This document shows positions 17,034 to 26,698 of a DNA stretch of 64,000 nt, piece after piece (the first letter of the stretch is position 1; each line of letters begins with the position of its first letter). The DNA lies in NCBI RefSeq assembly GCF_002938435.1, contig NZ_POQT01000004.1:1-64000 (forward strand), read 5' to 3'. Origin of the DNA: Blastococcus saxobsidens (GTDB lineage: Bacteria > Actinomycetota > Actinomycetes > Mycobacteriales > Geodermatophilaceae). The notes beneath the pieces are model-generated. The model saw only the letters and a program-made list of their open reading frames with translations. It did not search any database and was not told the origin of the DNA. A program made the position numbers and the translations under genes.

Positions 17034-17195
17034 ATGCGCGTGCTCATCCTTGGCCTGATCCTGCTCTTGCTCGGCTTCTTCCTCAAGATCTCGATCCTCT
17101 GGACGATCGGGATCATCCTCCTCGTGGTCGGAGCCGTCCTCTACGTGCTCGGCTCCACCGGCCGTGCCGTCGGAGGCCGCAAACACTGGTTCTGA
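17034..17195 (+). CDS. 53-residue membrane protein, DUF6131-like
   Basis: A short gene with two hydrophobic segments in one continuous run: MRVLILGLILLLLGFFL, then SILWTIGIILLVVGAVLYVLG, and a basic tail ending GGRKHWF. The LILLLLGFFL...ILWTIGIILLVVGAVLYVLG pattern is that of the widespread actinobacterial DUF6131 micro-proteins of unknown function. A GGA-rich stretch (GGAACGAACGGAG) precedes the ATG, and a strong 19-bp hairpin lies 51 bp downstream, both supporting a real single-gene transcript. Confidence 0.8.
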   Translation: MRVLILGLILLLLGFFLKISILWTIGIILLVVGAVLYVLGSTGRAVGGRKHWF

Positions 17196-17246
17196 CCCCT
17201 GCGGTGCAGGTCTCCTGATCGAGACGTGCACCGGTCACGTGGTGGG

Positions 17247-17289
17247 ACGGCGAACCCCCGGCCGCATGCAGCGGCCGGGGGTTCGCCGT
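17247..17289. terminator. 19-bp perfect hairpin
   Basis: Arms 17247-17265 and 17271-17289 are fully complementary around ATGCA. It lies between the convergent micro-protein gene and the lytic transglycosylase gene, so it may end both transcripts. No T-run follows. Confidence 0.75.
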
Positions 17290-17480
17290 GCCCGGGGGTG
17301 GAACCGACCGGCACTCGTGAATGCCTCGTGACGCCGTAGGTCGTCGGGGCCGCCCCGTGCTCGGGCGACCGGCGCTCCGACGACGAACGCGCGGACGGCT
17401 GCGGCCGCCGAGCCGGGTTCCCCGCCGGTGGCCGCCTCCGCCCCGCCCTTCGGCGTCCGCGAGCCGCCGTCAGCCGAGCC

Positions 17481-18809
17481 TCACTTCGGGCACTCGGGCA
17501 GGCCTGGCAGGTCCGGGACCAGGTTCCCCACCACGTTGCAGGTCGTGCCCTCCACCAGCGGCACCGGTGCTGGCGCGGGGGCCGGTGCGGGTGCCGGGGG
17601 CTGCTGCGGGAGCGGGGCCTGGGCAGCGGGTGCCGGCACGGGCAGCGGTGCCGGGGCCGGTTCCGGCGCGGGCTTCGGTGCCGGTGCCGGGGGTGCGGGA
17701 GCGGCCGGCGGGGGCGCGGGATGTCCGGCCTGCGTGGCCGGTTGCTCCGCGGGCGCCGGTGCGGAGCCGCCGTCCCGGGGCGGTGCCGGGGGCGGCGGCT
17801 CGGCCGGGGGCGGGCCGCTGAAGACCGTGTCGCCGGAGGCCTGCGTGCGGTCACCCGCGCCGATGGCCGGACCGGGGGAGGCCGGGGCGCGGTAGAAGCC
17901 CCGCGGCTCCGGCAACGAGCCGCTGGTGTTGCCGACGAGCGGCAGGCTGTCGACCGGGACGCCGGCAGCGTAGGCCCGTGCCAGGGCGAGCACCTGGTCG
18001 ACGTACTCGTCCGAGTGGTTGTAGGCCAGGACGGCGCGGCGCAGGCCCGCCTCGGTGCGCAGGTTGCCACCCGCGACGCAGAGGTAGTGCGCGGCACCCA
18101 GGGCGGCGTCGTCGATGTCGAACGGGTCGGTGGTGCCGTTCCCGTCGCCGTCCACGGCGTAGGAGCGCCACGTCGTCGGGATGAACTGCATGGATCCGAC
18201 GGCGCGGTCGTAGGTCGTGTCGCGGTCGTAGCGGCCGTCGTCGGAGTCGCCGATGTAGGCGAACTGCCCGCCGTCGAGGGCGGGACCGCGGATCTCCGGG
18301 GTCGAGGTGCCGTCGGCGTTGAGGGTGGCGCCGCCGAAGCGACCGTGGTTGGACTCGACGCGGCCGATGCCCGCGAGCAGCCACCACTCGATGCCGCACC
18401 CCGGCTTGGCGGAGCCCAGCCGCGCCGCGGCCACCCGGTAGGCGTTCAGCGCGACGGTCGGGATCCCGTTGGCCGCGAGACCGCTGACGGCCTCGGGGGT
18501 GGCCGGCTCCGGGTCGGCCACCCGGGCGGGGACGGCGTCGAGCGTGCGGGCCCCTTCGGGCGCTCCGGACGACAGGGCCGGGATGCCCCACGCCGGCGCC
18601 TCCTCGCGAGGCGCGTCCTCGGCCTGGGCGGTCAGCACGGGGTCGGCGGGCTGCGCCATGCCGGCGATCAACCCGCCGAAGCCGACGAGTGCCGCCGCGG
18701 CCAGCAGCCACGGGCGGGTGGGCCGCCGGCCGGACCCGTTCGTGGGCGGGCCGCCGTGCCGATGGCGTCCCGATCCCTTCCGCACACCAGAGTTCGTTCC
18801 CCTGCGCAC
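17481..18809 (-). CDS. Secreted lytic transglycosylase with proline-rich tail
   Basis: 442 residues from GTG 18809, chosen because GGAGG lies six bases upstream. A basic lead and a membrane span (WLLAAAALVGFGGLIAG, about residues 37-55) act as signal or anchor. The SLT domain follows: GCGIEWWLLAGIGRVESNHGRFG with the catalytic glutamate in ESNHG, DRAVGSMQFIPTTW, DIDDAALGAAHYLC, and AVLAYNHSDEYVDQVL. It cleaves peptidoglycan with formation of anhydromuramic ends. The last 130 residues are almost all Pro and Ala, likely a wall-spanning linker, closed by a small Cys-containing end (TTCNVVGNLVPDLPGLPECPK without its last residue spans the terminus). Confidence 0.88.
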   Translation of the reverse strand: MRRGTNSGVRKGSGRHRHGGPPTNGSGRRPTRPWLLAAAALVGFGGLIAGMAQPADPVLTAQAEDAPREEAPAWGIPALSSGAPEGARTLDAVPARVADPEPATPEAVSGLAANGIPTVALNAYRVAAARLGSAKPGCGIEWWLLAGIGRVESNHGRFGGATLNADGTSTPEIRGPALDGGQFAYIGDSDDGRYDRDTTYDRAVGSMQFIPTTWRSYAVDGDGNGTTDPFDIDDAALGAAHYLCVAGGNLRTEAGLRRAVLAYNHSDEYVDQVLALARAYAAGVPVDSLPLVGNTSGSLPEPRGFYRAPASPGPAIGAGDRTQASGDTVFSGPPPAEPPPPAPPRDGGSAPAPAEQPATQAGHPAPPPAAPAPPAPAPKPAPEPAPAPLPVPAPAAQAPLPQQPPAPAPAPAPAPVPLVEGTTCNVVGNLVPDLPGLPECPK

Positions 18810-19047
18810 TCGTCGCCTCCGAGCCCCCTGTCCCGGCACTGTGCCCCCGTGCGCCGGCTGGGCGGGGCTACCCGTGGCCCACGCCACTCAATCGCGAATG
18901 CTGTGTCAGACCGGAACGCTTATCCGCGCGACCCGTCGCCGGCGACTCGGCGATCGGGACCGTGCGGGCAGGCGGCGGGTCACCCCTCCGGATGGCCGCC
19001 GACCCCGGACAGGTGGACCGCCGGCTCCGGCGACTACGGAGCGTGAG

Positions 19048-19209
19048 ATGCGGCGAAGGATCGCCACCGTGGGGACGCTGGTGCGGAAGGTCGCGGGGTC
19101 GGTGGCCGTGGTGGCCGCCTGCGCCGGGCTGTCGGCCTTCGCGACCTTCGGCGGCTTCACGACGGAGAACACCGACTTCCCGCGATCGTCGGTGGTCGAG
19201 CCTCCGTGA
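19048..19209 (+). CDS. Small predicted secreted protein
   Basis: 53 residues, MRRRIATVGT followed by KVAGSVAVVAACAGLSAFA, a typical Sec signal with a possible AFA cleavage site, leaving about 20 residues (TFGGFTTENTDFPRSS). GGAG lies six bases before the ATG. Unrecognised. The remnant after cleavage is very short, so it could be a tethered or signalling peptide, or the signal may not be cut. It lies divergently from the transglycosylase gene, with about 240 bp between them. Confidence 0.5.
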   Translation: MRRRIATVGTLVRKVAGSVAVVAACAGLSAFATFGGFTTENTDFPRSSVVEPP

Positions 19210-19238
19210 CAGTGACCGTGGCCGGGTGGAGCCAGGAG

Positions 19239-19311
19239 TGCGCCCGGCAGGGATCGAACCTGCGACCAAGTGCTTAGAAGGCACCTGCTCTATCCGCTGA
19301 GCTACGGGCGC
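19239..19311 (-). tRNA. tRNA-Arg (anticodon UCU)
   Basis: On the minus strand the acceptor GCGCCCG (19311-19305) pairs with CGGGCGC (19246-19240) and the discriminator is A. The D arm begins TAGCTCAG, the anticodon loop reads CTTCTAA, and the T arm has GGTTCGATCC. All cloverleaf parts fit in 73 nt. CCA is not encoded. Confidence 0.97.
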
Positions 19312-19400
19312 TCGCGCGCCCGATCATCGCATCGCCCCCTCGCCGGACCGCATCAGGCGCACGTTGCGGCACGCGGGCGGACCGCGATGCATCATGCGAC

Positions 19401-20060
19401 ATGCCCTTCCGGCCACCAGAGGCGCTGCAGGACCCTGACGACGAGCGCGCACTGGGCCTGCTCCGCCGGTACTACGGAACGCCGCCGTGGTCGGCCGGCT
19501 GCCACACCGGTGCCTGGTTCGACACCTGGGACAGCACGGGCACGCGTGAGCGGGACGCCGACCGGTTCACCGCCGACGACCTGGTGGCCGTCAGCTTCCT
19601 GATGGTCGACGTGCCGGCGGAGGCGGCCAGGCGGTTGCTGGTCGAGGACGCCGCTGTCTTCGCGGAGCTGCTCGTGGAGCTGGGGCCCGACCGGGACCTG
19701 GTGGACGAGCCGCCGTTGGCCGACGACTGGGCCGGGTGGCGTCTCATGGACGCCCTCAAGGGGCTGCCCGACATCGGGCCCACGACCGCCAGCAAGCTCC
19801 TCGCCCGGAAACGTCCGCGGCTCCGGCCCATCTGGGACACCGTGGTCAGCGCCCTCACGGACACCGTCGGGAGCCAGTGGGAACCCGTGCGGTCCGCGCT
19901 GGCCGCGGAGGACCGGGCGCTGCACGTGCGGCTGGGACGCCTGCGCGCGGCGGCGGGGCTGCCGGAGACGGTGTCCGCGCTGCGCGTGCTGGACGTCATC
20001 TGCTGGAGGGAGGGCAAGGACCGCGGGGTCGGCGGCGGCAGCTACCGCTTCCGCGGCTGA
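19401..20060 (+). CDS. DUF6308 family protein
   Basis: 219 residues with no signal or membrane segment. The sequence carries RYYGTPPWSAGCHTGAWFDTW near the start, a DDLVAVSFLMVDVPAEAARRLL core, and a helix-hairpin-helix-like GLPDIGPTTASKLLARKRP in the middle, followed by RPIWDTVV. This matches the DUF6308 family of actinobacteria, which often lies with stress or mobile genes; function unknown. The HhH-like segment hints at nucleic acid binding. It starts 90 bp from tRNA-Arg but no integrase or repeat of the tRNA end accompanies it. Confidence 0.7.
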   Translation: MPFRPPEALQDPDDERALGLLRRYYGTPPWSAGCHTGAWFDTWDSTGTRERDADRFTADDLVAVSFLMVDVPAEAARRLLVEDAAVFAELLVELGPDRDLVDEPPLADDWAGWRLMDALKGLPDIGPTTASKLLARKRPRLRPIWDTVVSALTDTVGSQWEPVRSALAAEDRALHVRLGRLRAAAGLPETVSALRVLDVICWREGKDRGVGGGSYRFRG

Positions 20061-20203
20061 CGAGGTCGGCCGTCCACAGGGCCCGGGCCCGTCCACAAAT
20101 CCCTCGGACGACGGCGCGACGAGGTCCCCGGCGGTCAGGGTCGACGCACACCGGCACCGCGCCGGTCGCGCCGTTCCCGGCGCAGCAGATCCTGAGGAGC
20201 ACC

Positions 20204-20746
20204 GTGAACGACACCATCGTCACCGTCGTCGGCAACGTCGTCGACGCCCCGCGTCGCAACAACACGCAGAACGGCGCCGTGACCAACTTCCGCCTCGCCT
20301 CCACCGCCCGCCGCTACGACGCCGGCAGCGAGCAGTTCGTCGACTCCGGCACGTTCTGGGTCGACGTCGAGTGCTGGAACGGTCTCAGCGGCAACGTGGC
20401 CGGATCCCTCAGCAAGGGCGACCCGGTGATCGTCCAGGGCGCCCTGACCACGCACAGCTGGGAGTCCGAGAGCGGGCCGCGCAGCAAGCCGCGCATCAAG
20501 GCCTTCGCCGTCGGGCCCAACCTCGCCAAGGGGATGTCGGTCTTCAAGAGGTCCGGCCGGCCCGCCGACGCCGCCGGGACCGGGGTCGCCGCCACGGGGG
20601 AGCCGGGACCGCAGTCCGGCGCCGGGCCGGTCGACGACCACGCCACGCCGGACCAGCCCGTGGCCGGCCGGGACTACGTGGGGGACGAGTCGGCGTTGCA
20701 CCCCCTGGACGCAGACGACCTCGATCCCGAGCCCGCGCACGCGTAG
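20204..20746 (+). CDS. Single-stranded DNA-binding protein, accessory paralogue
   Basis: 180 residues from a GTG after TGAGGAG. The OB fold is plain: TIVTVVGNVVDAPRR, VTNFRLASTARRYD, FWVDVECWNGLSGNVAGSLSKGDPVIVQGAL and a final IKAFAVGPNLAKG strand. The disordered tail ends DPEPAHA, lacking the acidic DDDIPF tip through which the essential SSB recruits partners. This is the feature of the second SSB (SsbB) in mycobacteria, which also sits next to the ettA orthologue. So it is probably not the replication SSB. Confidence 0.88.
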   Translation: MNDTIVTVVGNVVDAPRRNNTQNGAVTNFRLASTARRYDAGSEQFVDSGTFWVDVECWNGLSGNVAGSLSKGDPVIVQGALTTHSWESESGPRSKPRIKAFAVGPNLAKGMSVFKRSGRPADAAGTGVAATGEPGPQSGAGPVDDHATPDQPVAGRDYVGDESALHPLDADDLDPEPAHA

Positions 20747-20849
20747 TTGCCCGGGGCTGGGAGGATCGACTGCGAGAACGGACGGGGTGGGGCCGCGAAC
20801 CGGCGGTCCCGCCCCCGCTCGCAGAGACGACGGAAGGCTCGGCACGCCA

Positions 20850-22517
<1,668 letters not shown>

Positions 22518-22520
<3 letters not shown>

Positions 22521-22585
22521 AGAAGGACCCCCTCGCCCCCACCGCTCGCGAGCTCGCGGCGGGTCCCTGCGAGGGGCCGTTCCAG
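22518..22585 (+). repeat. Copy 3 of dispersed GAAGGACC hairpin element
   Basis: It opens with the ettA stop codon (TGA-AGAAGGACC). The closing stem CCCCTCGC (22529-22536) pairs with GCGAGGGG (22569-22576); inside lies CGCGAGCTCGCG. The tail reads CCGTTCCA. This is the clearest plus-strand copy. Confidence 0.65.
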
Positions 22586-22596
22586 CACCTCTCGAT

Positions 22597-22634
22597 GACG
22601 GCCGGCGTGGAGCACCCGCTCCGCGCCGGCCGTC
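22597..22634 (+). terminator. 17-bp hairpin after ettA
   Basis: Arms 22597-22613 and 22618-22634 pair at every position (one G-U) around ACCC. It is a strong stem 76 bases after the ettA stop and is the likely transcript end. Confidence 0.75.
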
Positions 22635-22761
22635 GGCGTGTCCGACTGCTTCCCAGCGGGGCGGGGGCGGTCGCGCGCCGGCGTCTCGCCAGGCTGGTGC
22701 GGGGCGCCTAGCCTCGCGCCAGCCCTGCCGCGTTCCGGTGGCAGCAACGGCAGGAGTCGCG

Positions 22762-23385
22762 ATGAGCGTGATGGCGCTGGCCCGGTCGGAGCGCGAGGAC
22801 CTGCGCGACCTGCTCAGCGGGCTCACCCCCGAGCAGTGGCAGGCGCCGTCCCTGTGCGCGGGGTGGTCCGTCCAGGACGTGGTCGCGCACATGCTCAGCT
22901 ACGAGGAGCTCGGCCCGCGGCAGCTCGCCGAACGCTTCGTCCGCGGGCGGCTCAGGATCGACGGGGTCAACGCCGTCGGGCTCGAGGAGTACGGGCGTCG
23001 CAGCCCCGCCGAACTGCTCCAGCTCCTGGACGCCCACCTGACGCCGGCCGGACTGACGGCCGGGATTGGCGGCGCCATCGCCCTGACCGACGGCATGATC
23101 CACCAGCAGGACATCCGGCGTCCCCTCGGTCTGCCCCGAGTCATCCCGGCCGAACGGTTGGTGCCGGCTCTGCGCACGGCCCTGTTCGCGCCGGTGCTGC
23201 TCGGCGTGCTGCGGATGCGCGACGTCCGGCTGGTGGCCACCGACATCGACTGGACGTTCGGCCGGGGGCCCGAGGTCAGGGGCGCGGCGGAGGCCCTTTT
23301 GATGTGCGTGGCCGGGCGCCGGGGAGTGGTCGCCGAGCTCTCCGGCCCGGGCCAGGAGCGCCTCGCTCACCGGCTGGGCGGCTGA
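22762..23385 (+). CDS. Mycothiol-dependent maleylpyruvate isomerase family protein
   Basis: 207 residues of the DinB-like four-helix MDMPI fold. Visible are LTPEQWQAPSLCAGWSVQDVVAHM, where the W and the H supply the metal/mycothiol site, and DGMIHQQDIRRPLG, the second metal histidine with the typical HxxDxRRxLG context. The C-terminal ATDIDWTFGRGPEVRG ... AGRRG completes the TIGR03083 pattern. Members transfer or isomerise substrates with mycothiol, but most have no known substrate. The ATG at 22762 has GGAG seven bases ahead and is preferred to upstream codons. TAGCCT at about 22708 could be its -10 box. Confidence 0.82.
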   Translation: MSVMALARSEREDLRDLLSGLTPEQWQAPSLCAGWSVQDVVAHMLSYEELGPRQLAERFVRGRLRIDGVNAVGLEEYGRRSPAELLQLLDAHLTPAGLTAGIGGAIALTDGMIHQQDIRRPLGLPRVIPAERLVPALRTALFAPVLLGVLRMRDVRLVATDIDWTFGRGPEVRGAAEALLMCVAGRRGVVAELSGPGQERLAHRLGG

Positions 23386-23404
23386 CCGGGCAGCAGGAGC
23401 GCCG

Positions 23405-23872
23405 TCAGCCGAGGAAGCCGCTGACGAGGCGGCGCTGGCCACGGGTCTCCACCGCTCGCCGCCGGTAGCGCACACGGACGAAGCCGACGGCGTCGTCGGG
23501 CGGCACCCCGTCCAGGACCGCCAGGCACGCGAGCGCGGTGCCGGTGCGTCCGGTGCCGCCGTGGCACGCCACCTCGACCCGCTCGTCCGCCGCCCGCTCC
23601 CACGCCTCCGCGAGCGCCCGACGCAGGTCGTCCGGATCCCGCGGCAGCCGGAAGTCCGGCCACCGGACCCAACAGCCGTCCCAGTCGAGGGGGCCGATCG
23701 GCCGCCCGGTCAGGTGGACGCCGAACCGGGGCAGTGGACCCGGAGGGAGCGGTGCGCGCAGCCCCCGCCCGCGCACCAGGCGACCCGACGGGAGCGCCAG
23801 CACGCCGGGTGCTGCGGCGTCCCACGGCTCGTCCACCCATCGGAGGGTAGGGCCGCGGCCGGGGGCGGTCAC
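23405..23872 (-). CDS. Protein-tyrosine phosphatase-like protein
   Basis: 155 residues. The phosphatase loop CHGGTGRTGTAL has the CX5R nucleophile and arginine. Upstream, RWPDF supplies the general-acid aspartate as a WPD loop, the arrangement of classical cysteine phosphatases, and RGQRRLV near the end could be a Q-loop. The protein lacks a membrane segment and is small, nearer to dual-specificity or swiss-army-knife phosphatases. It is convergent with the isomerase-family gene (19-bp gap). The substrate is unknown. Confidence 0.8.
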   Translation of the reverse strand: MTAPGRGPTLRWVDEPWDAAAPGVLALPSGRLVRGRGLRAPLPPGPLPRFGVHLTGRPIGPLDWDGCWVRWPDFRLPRDPDDLRRALAEAWERAADERVEVACHGGTGRTGTALACLAVLDGVPPDDAVGFVRVRYRRRAVETRGQRRLVSGFLG

Positions 23873-23907
23873 GCCCCCGACGGCCCCCGTAGGGCAGGGT
23901 GCTCGCT

Positions 23908-24324
23908 GTGAGGCACACCGTGCACGTCCCGATGCGCTGGTCGGACATGGACGCCTACCAGCACATCAACAACGTCGCCTTCCTCGGCTACTTCGAGATG
24001 GCGCGCGTCAACCTGTTCTTCGAACACCCGACGCACGACGAGAAGACCGGCATGCGCCGCGGGCTGGTCGTCCACTCGCACCAGATCACCTACAAGCGTC
24101 CTGTCGTGTACGACGAGCCGCCGCTGGAGATCCAGCTCTGGGTGTCCGGGGTCCGGGCGGCCTCCTTCACCTGCCACTACGAGCTGTTCGACCACGGGCT
24201 GCTCGCGGTCACCGGCAGCACCGTCCTCGTCCCGTTCGACTTCGCCCTGAACCGGCCGCGCCGGATCACCGCCGAGGAGAAGGACTTCCTGGCCCGCTGG
24301 ACCGACGAGTCCGCCGGCATTTGA
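23908..24324 (+). CDS. Hotdog-fold acyl-CoA thioesterase
   Basis: 138 residues from GTG 23908; GTG 23899 would add three. It shows the 4-hydroxybenzoyl-CoA thioesterase pattern: WSDMDAYQHINNVAFLGYFEMAR, in which the aspartate and HINN lie at the active site, then RPVVYDEPPLEIQLWVSG. Such enzymes hydrolyse acyl- or aroyl-CoA. A protein of the same family and size lies near ettA in mycobacteria, suggesting this gene belongs to an old neighbourhood. The substrate cannot be deduced. Confidence 0.85.
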   Translation: MRHTVHVPMRWSDMDAYQHINNVAFLGYFEMARVNLFFEHPTHDEKTGMRRGLVVHSHQITYKRPVVYDEPPLEIQLWVSGVRAASFTCHYELFDHGLLAVTGSTVLVPFDFALNRPRRITAEEKDFLARWTDESAGI

Positions 24325-24412
24325 CCGGGAGCGAAGGGGTTCCGGCGCCGACGTCGTAACGGCAGGCTGGACCGCCCACGGGGACCGCCAGCCCGTCGGA
24401 AGGACTCCCGGC

Positions 24413-25516
24413 ATGACCACCACTGACCCAGCCCCGGGGCAGGCGGCAGCGCCGGCTACCGAGGCGCTCGCCGAACGGCTCTTCGCTGCCCTCCTGGCCA
24501 CCATCGACGTCCAGTCGGTGTACTTCGGGGACCGGCTCGGCTACTACCGCGCACTCGCCGACGGGGGAGGGCAGACGTCCGCCGAGCTGGCCGCCCGATG
24601 CGGCACCGTCGAGCGCTATACCCGCGAGTGGCTGGAGCAGCAGGCGGTGACCGGCCTGCTCGCGGTCGACGACGCATCCGCCGGTCCGCGCAGCAGACGG
24701 TTCTCCCTTCCCGCAGCGAACGTCGAGGCGCTCACCGACGAGCTCAGCCCCGAGTACCTCGTGCCGCTGGTCCGCATCCTCGTCGGCCTGGGCAGCCACG
24801 TCGGCGAGCTCGTGGGTGCCCACCGCACCGGGGGCGGGGTCAGCTGGGCAGAGCTCGGCGAGGACGTCCGCGAGGGCCAGGCCGCGGCCAACCGCCCGCT
24901 GTACCTCGGTGCGCTGGGCCGGGACCACCTCCCGTCCATCCCGGAGGTCGACGCCCTTCTCCGCGCCGGCGGTCGGGTCGCGGACATCGGCTGTGGCGAG
25001 GGGTGGTCGTCCATCGGCATCGCCCTGGCCTATCCGCGTGCCACCGTGGACGGTTACGACGTCGACCTGCCGTCCGTCGAGGCCGCCCGCCGGCACGCCG
25101 AGGAGGCCGGTGTCTCCGACCGAGTGCGCTTCACCGCGGCGGACGCCGGGACGGTGGACGAGGCCGGCAACTACGCCGTCGTCACCGCCTTCGAGTGCAT
25201 CCACGACCTCCCGCAGCCGGTCCCCGTACTCGCCGCCATGCGGCGGCTGGCCGGCGACGACGGCTACGTGCTCGTCATGGACGAGCGGGTCGCCGAGACC
25301 TTCACCGCCCCCGGGGACGATGTCGAGCGGCTCATGTACGGCTACAGCATCCTGTGCTGCCTCGCCGACGGGCTGTCCCACCAGCCTTCGGTCGGCACCG
25401 GCACGGTGATGCGGCCCGCCGTGCTGAGCGGCTACGCCCGCGAGGCCGACTTCGCCGACGTGGAGGTCCTCGACATCGCCGACGACTTCTTCCGGTTCTA
25501 CCACCTCGTGGGTTGA
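24413..25516 (+). CDS. SAM-dependent methyltransferase
   Basis: 367 residues. The N-terminal third is a winged-helix-like domain (TSAELAARCGTVERYTREWLEQQAVTGLL), as in small-molecule O- and C-methyltransferases. SAM binding follows at motif I VADIGCGEGWSSIGIA, motif II VDGYDVDLPSV, and a catalytic-face segment VTAFECIHDLPQPVPVL, then LVMDERV. The layout fits the family of Rv2258c-like or mycobacterial SAM methyltransferases of unknown substrate. It is a single gene. GGAAGGA precedes the ATG as its ribosome site. Confidence 0.85.
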   Translation: MTTTDPAPGQAAAPATEALAERLFAALLATIDVQSVYFGDRLGYYRALADGGGQTSAELAARCGTVERYTREWLEQQAVTGLLAVDDASAGPRSRRFSLPAANVEALTDELSPEYLVPLVRILVGLGSHVGELVGAHRTGGGVSWAELGEDVREGQAAANRPLYLGALGRDHLPSIPEVDALLRAGGRVADIGCGEGWSSIGIALAYPRATVDGYDVDLPSVEAARRHAEEAGVSDRVRFTAADAGTVDEAGNYAVVTAFECIHDLPQPVPVLAAMRRLAGDDGYVLVMDERVAETFTAPGDDVERLMYGYSILCCLADGLSHQPSVGTGTVMRPAVLSGYAREADFADVEVLDIADDFFRFYHLVG

Positions 25517-25526
25517 GGACCCCGTC

Positions 25527-26060
25527 TCAGCCGGCGACGATGCGTGGCACCGGCCGGTCGGCTCCCGTGGGGGCGCCCCGCCCGGCTGCCTCCTCCTCCG
25601 ACACCGGCCGCACGACCGCGCCCTCGGTGATCAGCCCGCCGCCGAAGACCGCGGCGTTGATGCCGCCCCGGTGCACCATCGCCTTGACCAGCTTCAGCCC
25701 GGTCAACCGCTCCAGGTGCGTGCACGGTGGGCAGCGCTTCATCCCGAACAGCAGCGCGTCGCCCACCGCGAACCAGCCACCGACCAGCGCCGGCAGGTCG
25801 ACGCCGGTCGTCACCAGGTTCCGCCGCGTGTCGCCGGGGGAGAGGTGGGCGCCGACCTCCGCGGCGACGGCGGCGACGTCGTCCTGGTCGATGAGCGTCA
25901 GCTGCTTCTCCAGGTCCGGGTACTGCGCCCACGTCCCCCCGCCGAGGGCGTAGCGGTCGCCCTCCAGACCGGCCCCCGGGACCAGCCGGCCGCCCGGCAC
26001 CCGCCGCATCGGGGAGGCGGCCGCCCCGGTCAGCCAGATCTCGCGCACGGTCCCGGTCAC
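25527..26060 (-). CDS. MOSC domain protein
   Basis: 177 residues from a GTG that overlaps the stop of the EcfT gene (GTGA). The MOSC fold is recognisable from GTWAQYPDLEKQLTLID, DTRRNLVTTGVDLPALVG and KRCPPCTHLERLTG, where a cysteine is positioned like the sulfur- or molybdenum-binding residue of MOSC proteins. MOSC proteins ferry sulfur or sit in molybdoenzymes. Here it is the last gene of the bioY-bioM-bioN operon, whose product biotin is itself sulfur-containing, an unexplained pairing. Confidence 0.8.
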   Translation of the reverse strand: MTGTVREIWLTGAAASPMRRVPGGRLVPGAGLEGDRYALGGGTWAQYPDLEKQLTLIDQDDVAAVAAEVGAHLSPGDTRRNLVTTGVDLPALVGGWFAVGDALLFGMKRCPPCTHLERLTGLKLVKAMVHRGGINAAVFGGGLITEGAVVRPVSEEEAAGRGAPTGADRPVPRIVAG

Positions 26061-26698
26061 GAGGCCACCGCCGGGCGGGCTCGCGGCCGCCGGGCAGGTG
26101 CGTCGTCGGCCCCCCGGGCGTCCAGCGCCTCGCCGACGGTCGCCGCCATCCGCAGCACCTGCACCAGCAGTGGGACGGCCATGCCCCACCGCAGCCGGTA
26201 GGCGCCACGGGCGGCCTGTGCCTCCCGGATCCGGGCCGCCCGCTCGGCGACCAGGGGGATGAACCGCAGCGTCATCGCGATCACCAGCCCGATGCGCGCC
26301 GGCCGCACACCGAACACCCGCAGCGGCGAGGCCAGCCACTCCACGACGGCCACCAGTGCGGTGACCCGGGTCGTCGCCGTCACCACCGCGGCCGTGACGA
26401 GCAGTGCCAGCAGCCGCAGCACCGCGACCGTGCCGGTGCGCAGGTCGGTGGCCAGCAGGTGGAAGACGAAGAGCAGCGCCAGCCAGAGCCAGACCGGGCG
26501 CACCTGCACCGCCAGCGCCCGCCACGGCAGCCGGGCTGCTCCGAGCCCGACGGCCAGGGCTCCGACGAGCGCGCCGCCGACCACGGCCGGGCGCTCGGTC
26601 AGGAACAGGCCCACGCCGAGGGCAGCCAGCAGCCCCAGCTTGAGCCCGGCCGGCGCCCGGTGCACGACGCTGCGCCCCGGCACGTAGAGGGACAGCAT
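26057..26698 (-). CDS. bioN: ECF transporter transmembrane protein (EcfT/BioN)
   Basis: 213 residues with five or six spans. The cytoplasmic coupling helices show the characteristic alanine-arginine motifs: EAQAARGAYR (A-R-G) and EALDARGADD near the C-terminus. EcfT joins the ATPase to the substrate-binding S component. With BioY upstream, it serves biotin uptake; a general ECF module is possible if other S components exist elsewhere. Its ATG shares one base with the ATPase stop. Confidence 0.85.
   Translation of the reverse strand: MLSLYVPGRSVVHRAPAGLKLGLLAALGVGLFLTERPAVVGGALVGALAVGLGAARLPWRALAVQVRPVWLWLALLFVFHLLATDLRTGTVAVLRLLALLVTAAVVTATTRVTALVAVVEWLASPLRVFGVRPARIGLVIAMTLRFIPLVAERAARIREAQAARGAYRLRWGMAVPLLVQVLRMAATVGEALDARGADDAPARRPRARPAVAS

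Noticed and set aside
17530-17820. Tandem GGTGCCGG/GGCGCGGG words as a DNA satellite
   Set aside because: They are the Pro/Ala-rich coding tail of the transglycosylase.
18810-19047. Possible c-di-AMP (ydaO-type) riboswitch before the lytic transglycosylase gene
   Set aside because: Such leaders often precede cell-wall hydrolase genes, and the gap is long enough, but I could not find the hallmark GGGGTGAATC and CAGCTAACCTCGCAGGC-like strings on the minus strand.
19239-20060. tRNA-Arg as the attachment site of an integrated island holding the DUF6308 gene
   Set aside because: There is no integrase, no repeat of the tRNA 3' end was found nearby, and base composition does not change.
24395-24415. 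GAAGGACTCCC before the methyltransferase as an element copy
   Set aside because: It is the ribosome binding site region of that gene and no closing stem follows. The similar GGAAGGACCCC at 52010 is also a ribosome site.
25514-25529. TGAGGACCCCGTCTCA between the methyltransferase and MOSC genes as a remnant element
   Set aside because: Only ten bases lie between the two stops, and the tag GAAGGA is incomplete; chance similarity is possible.
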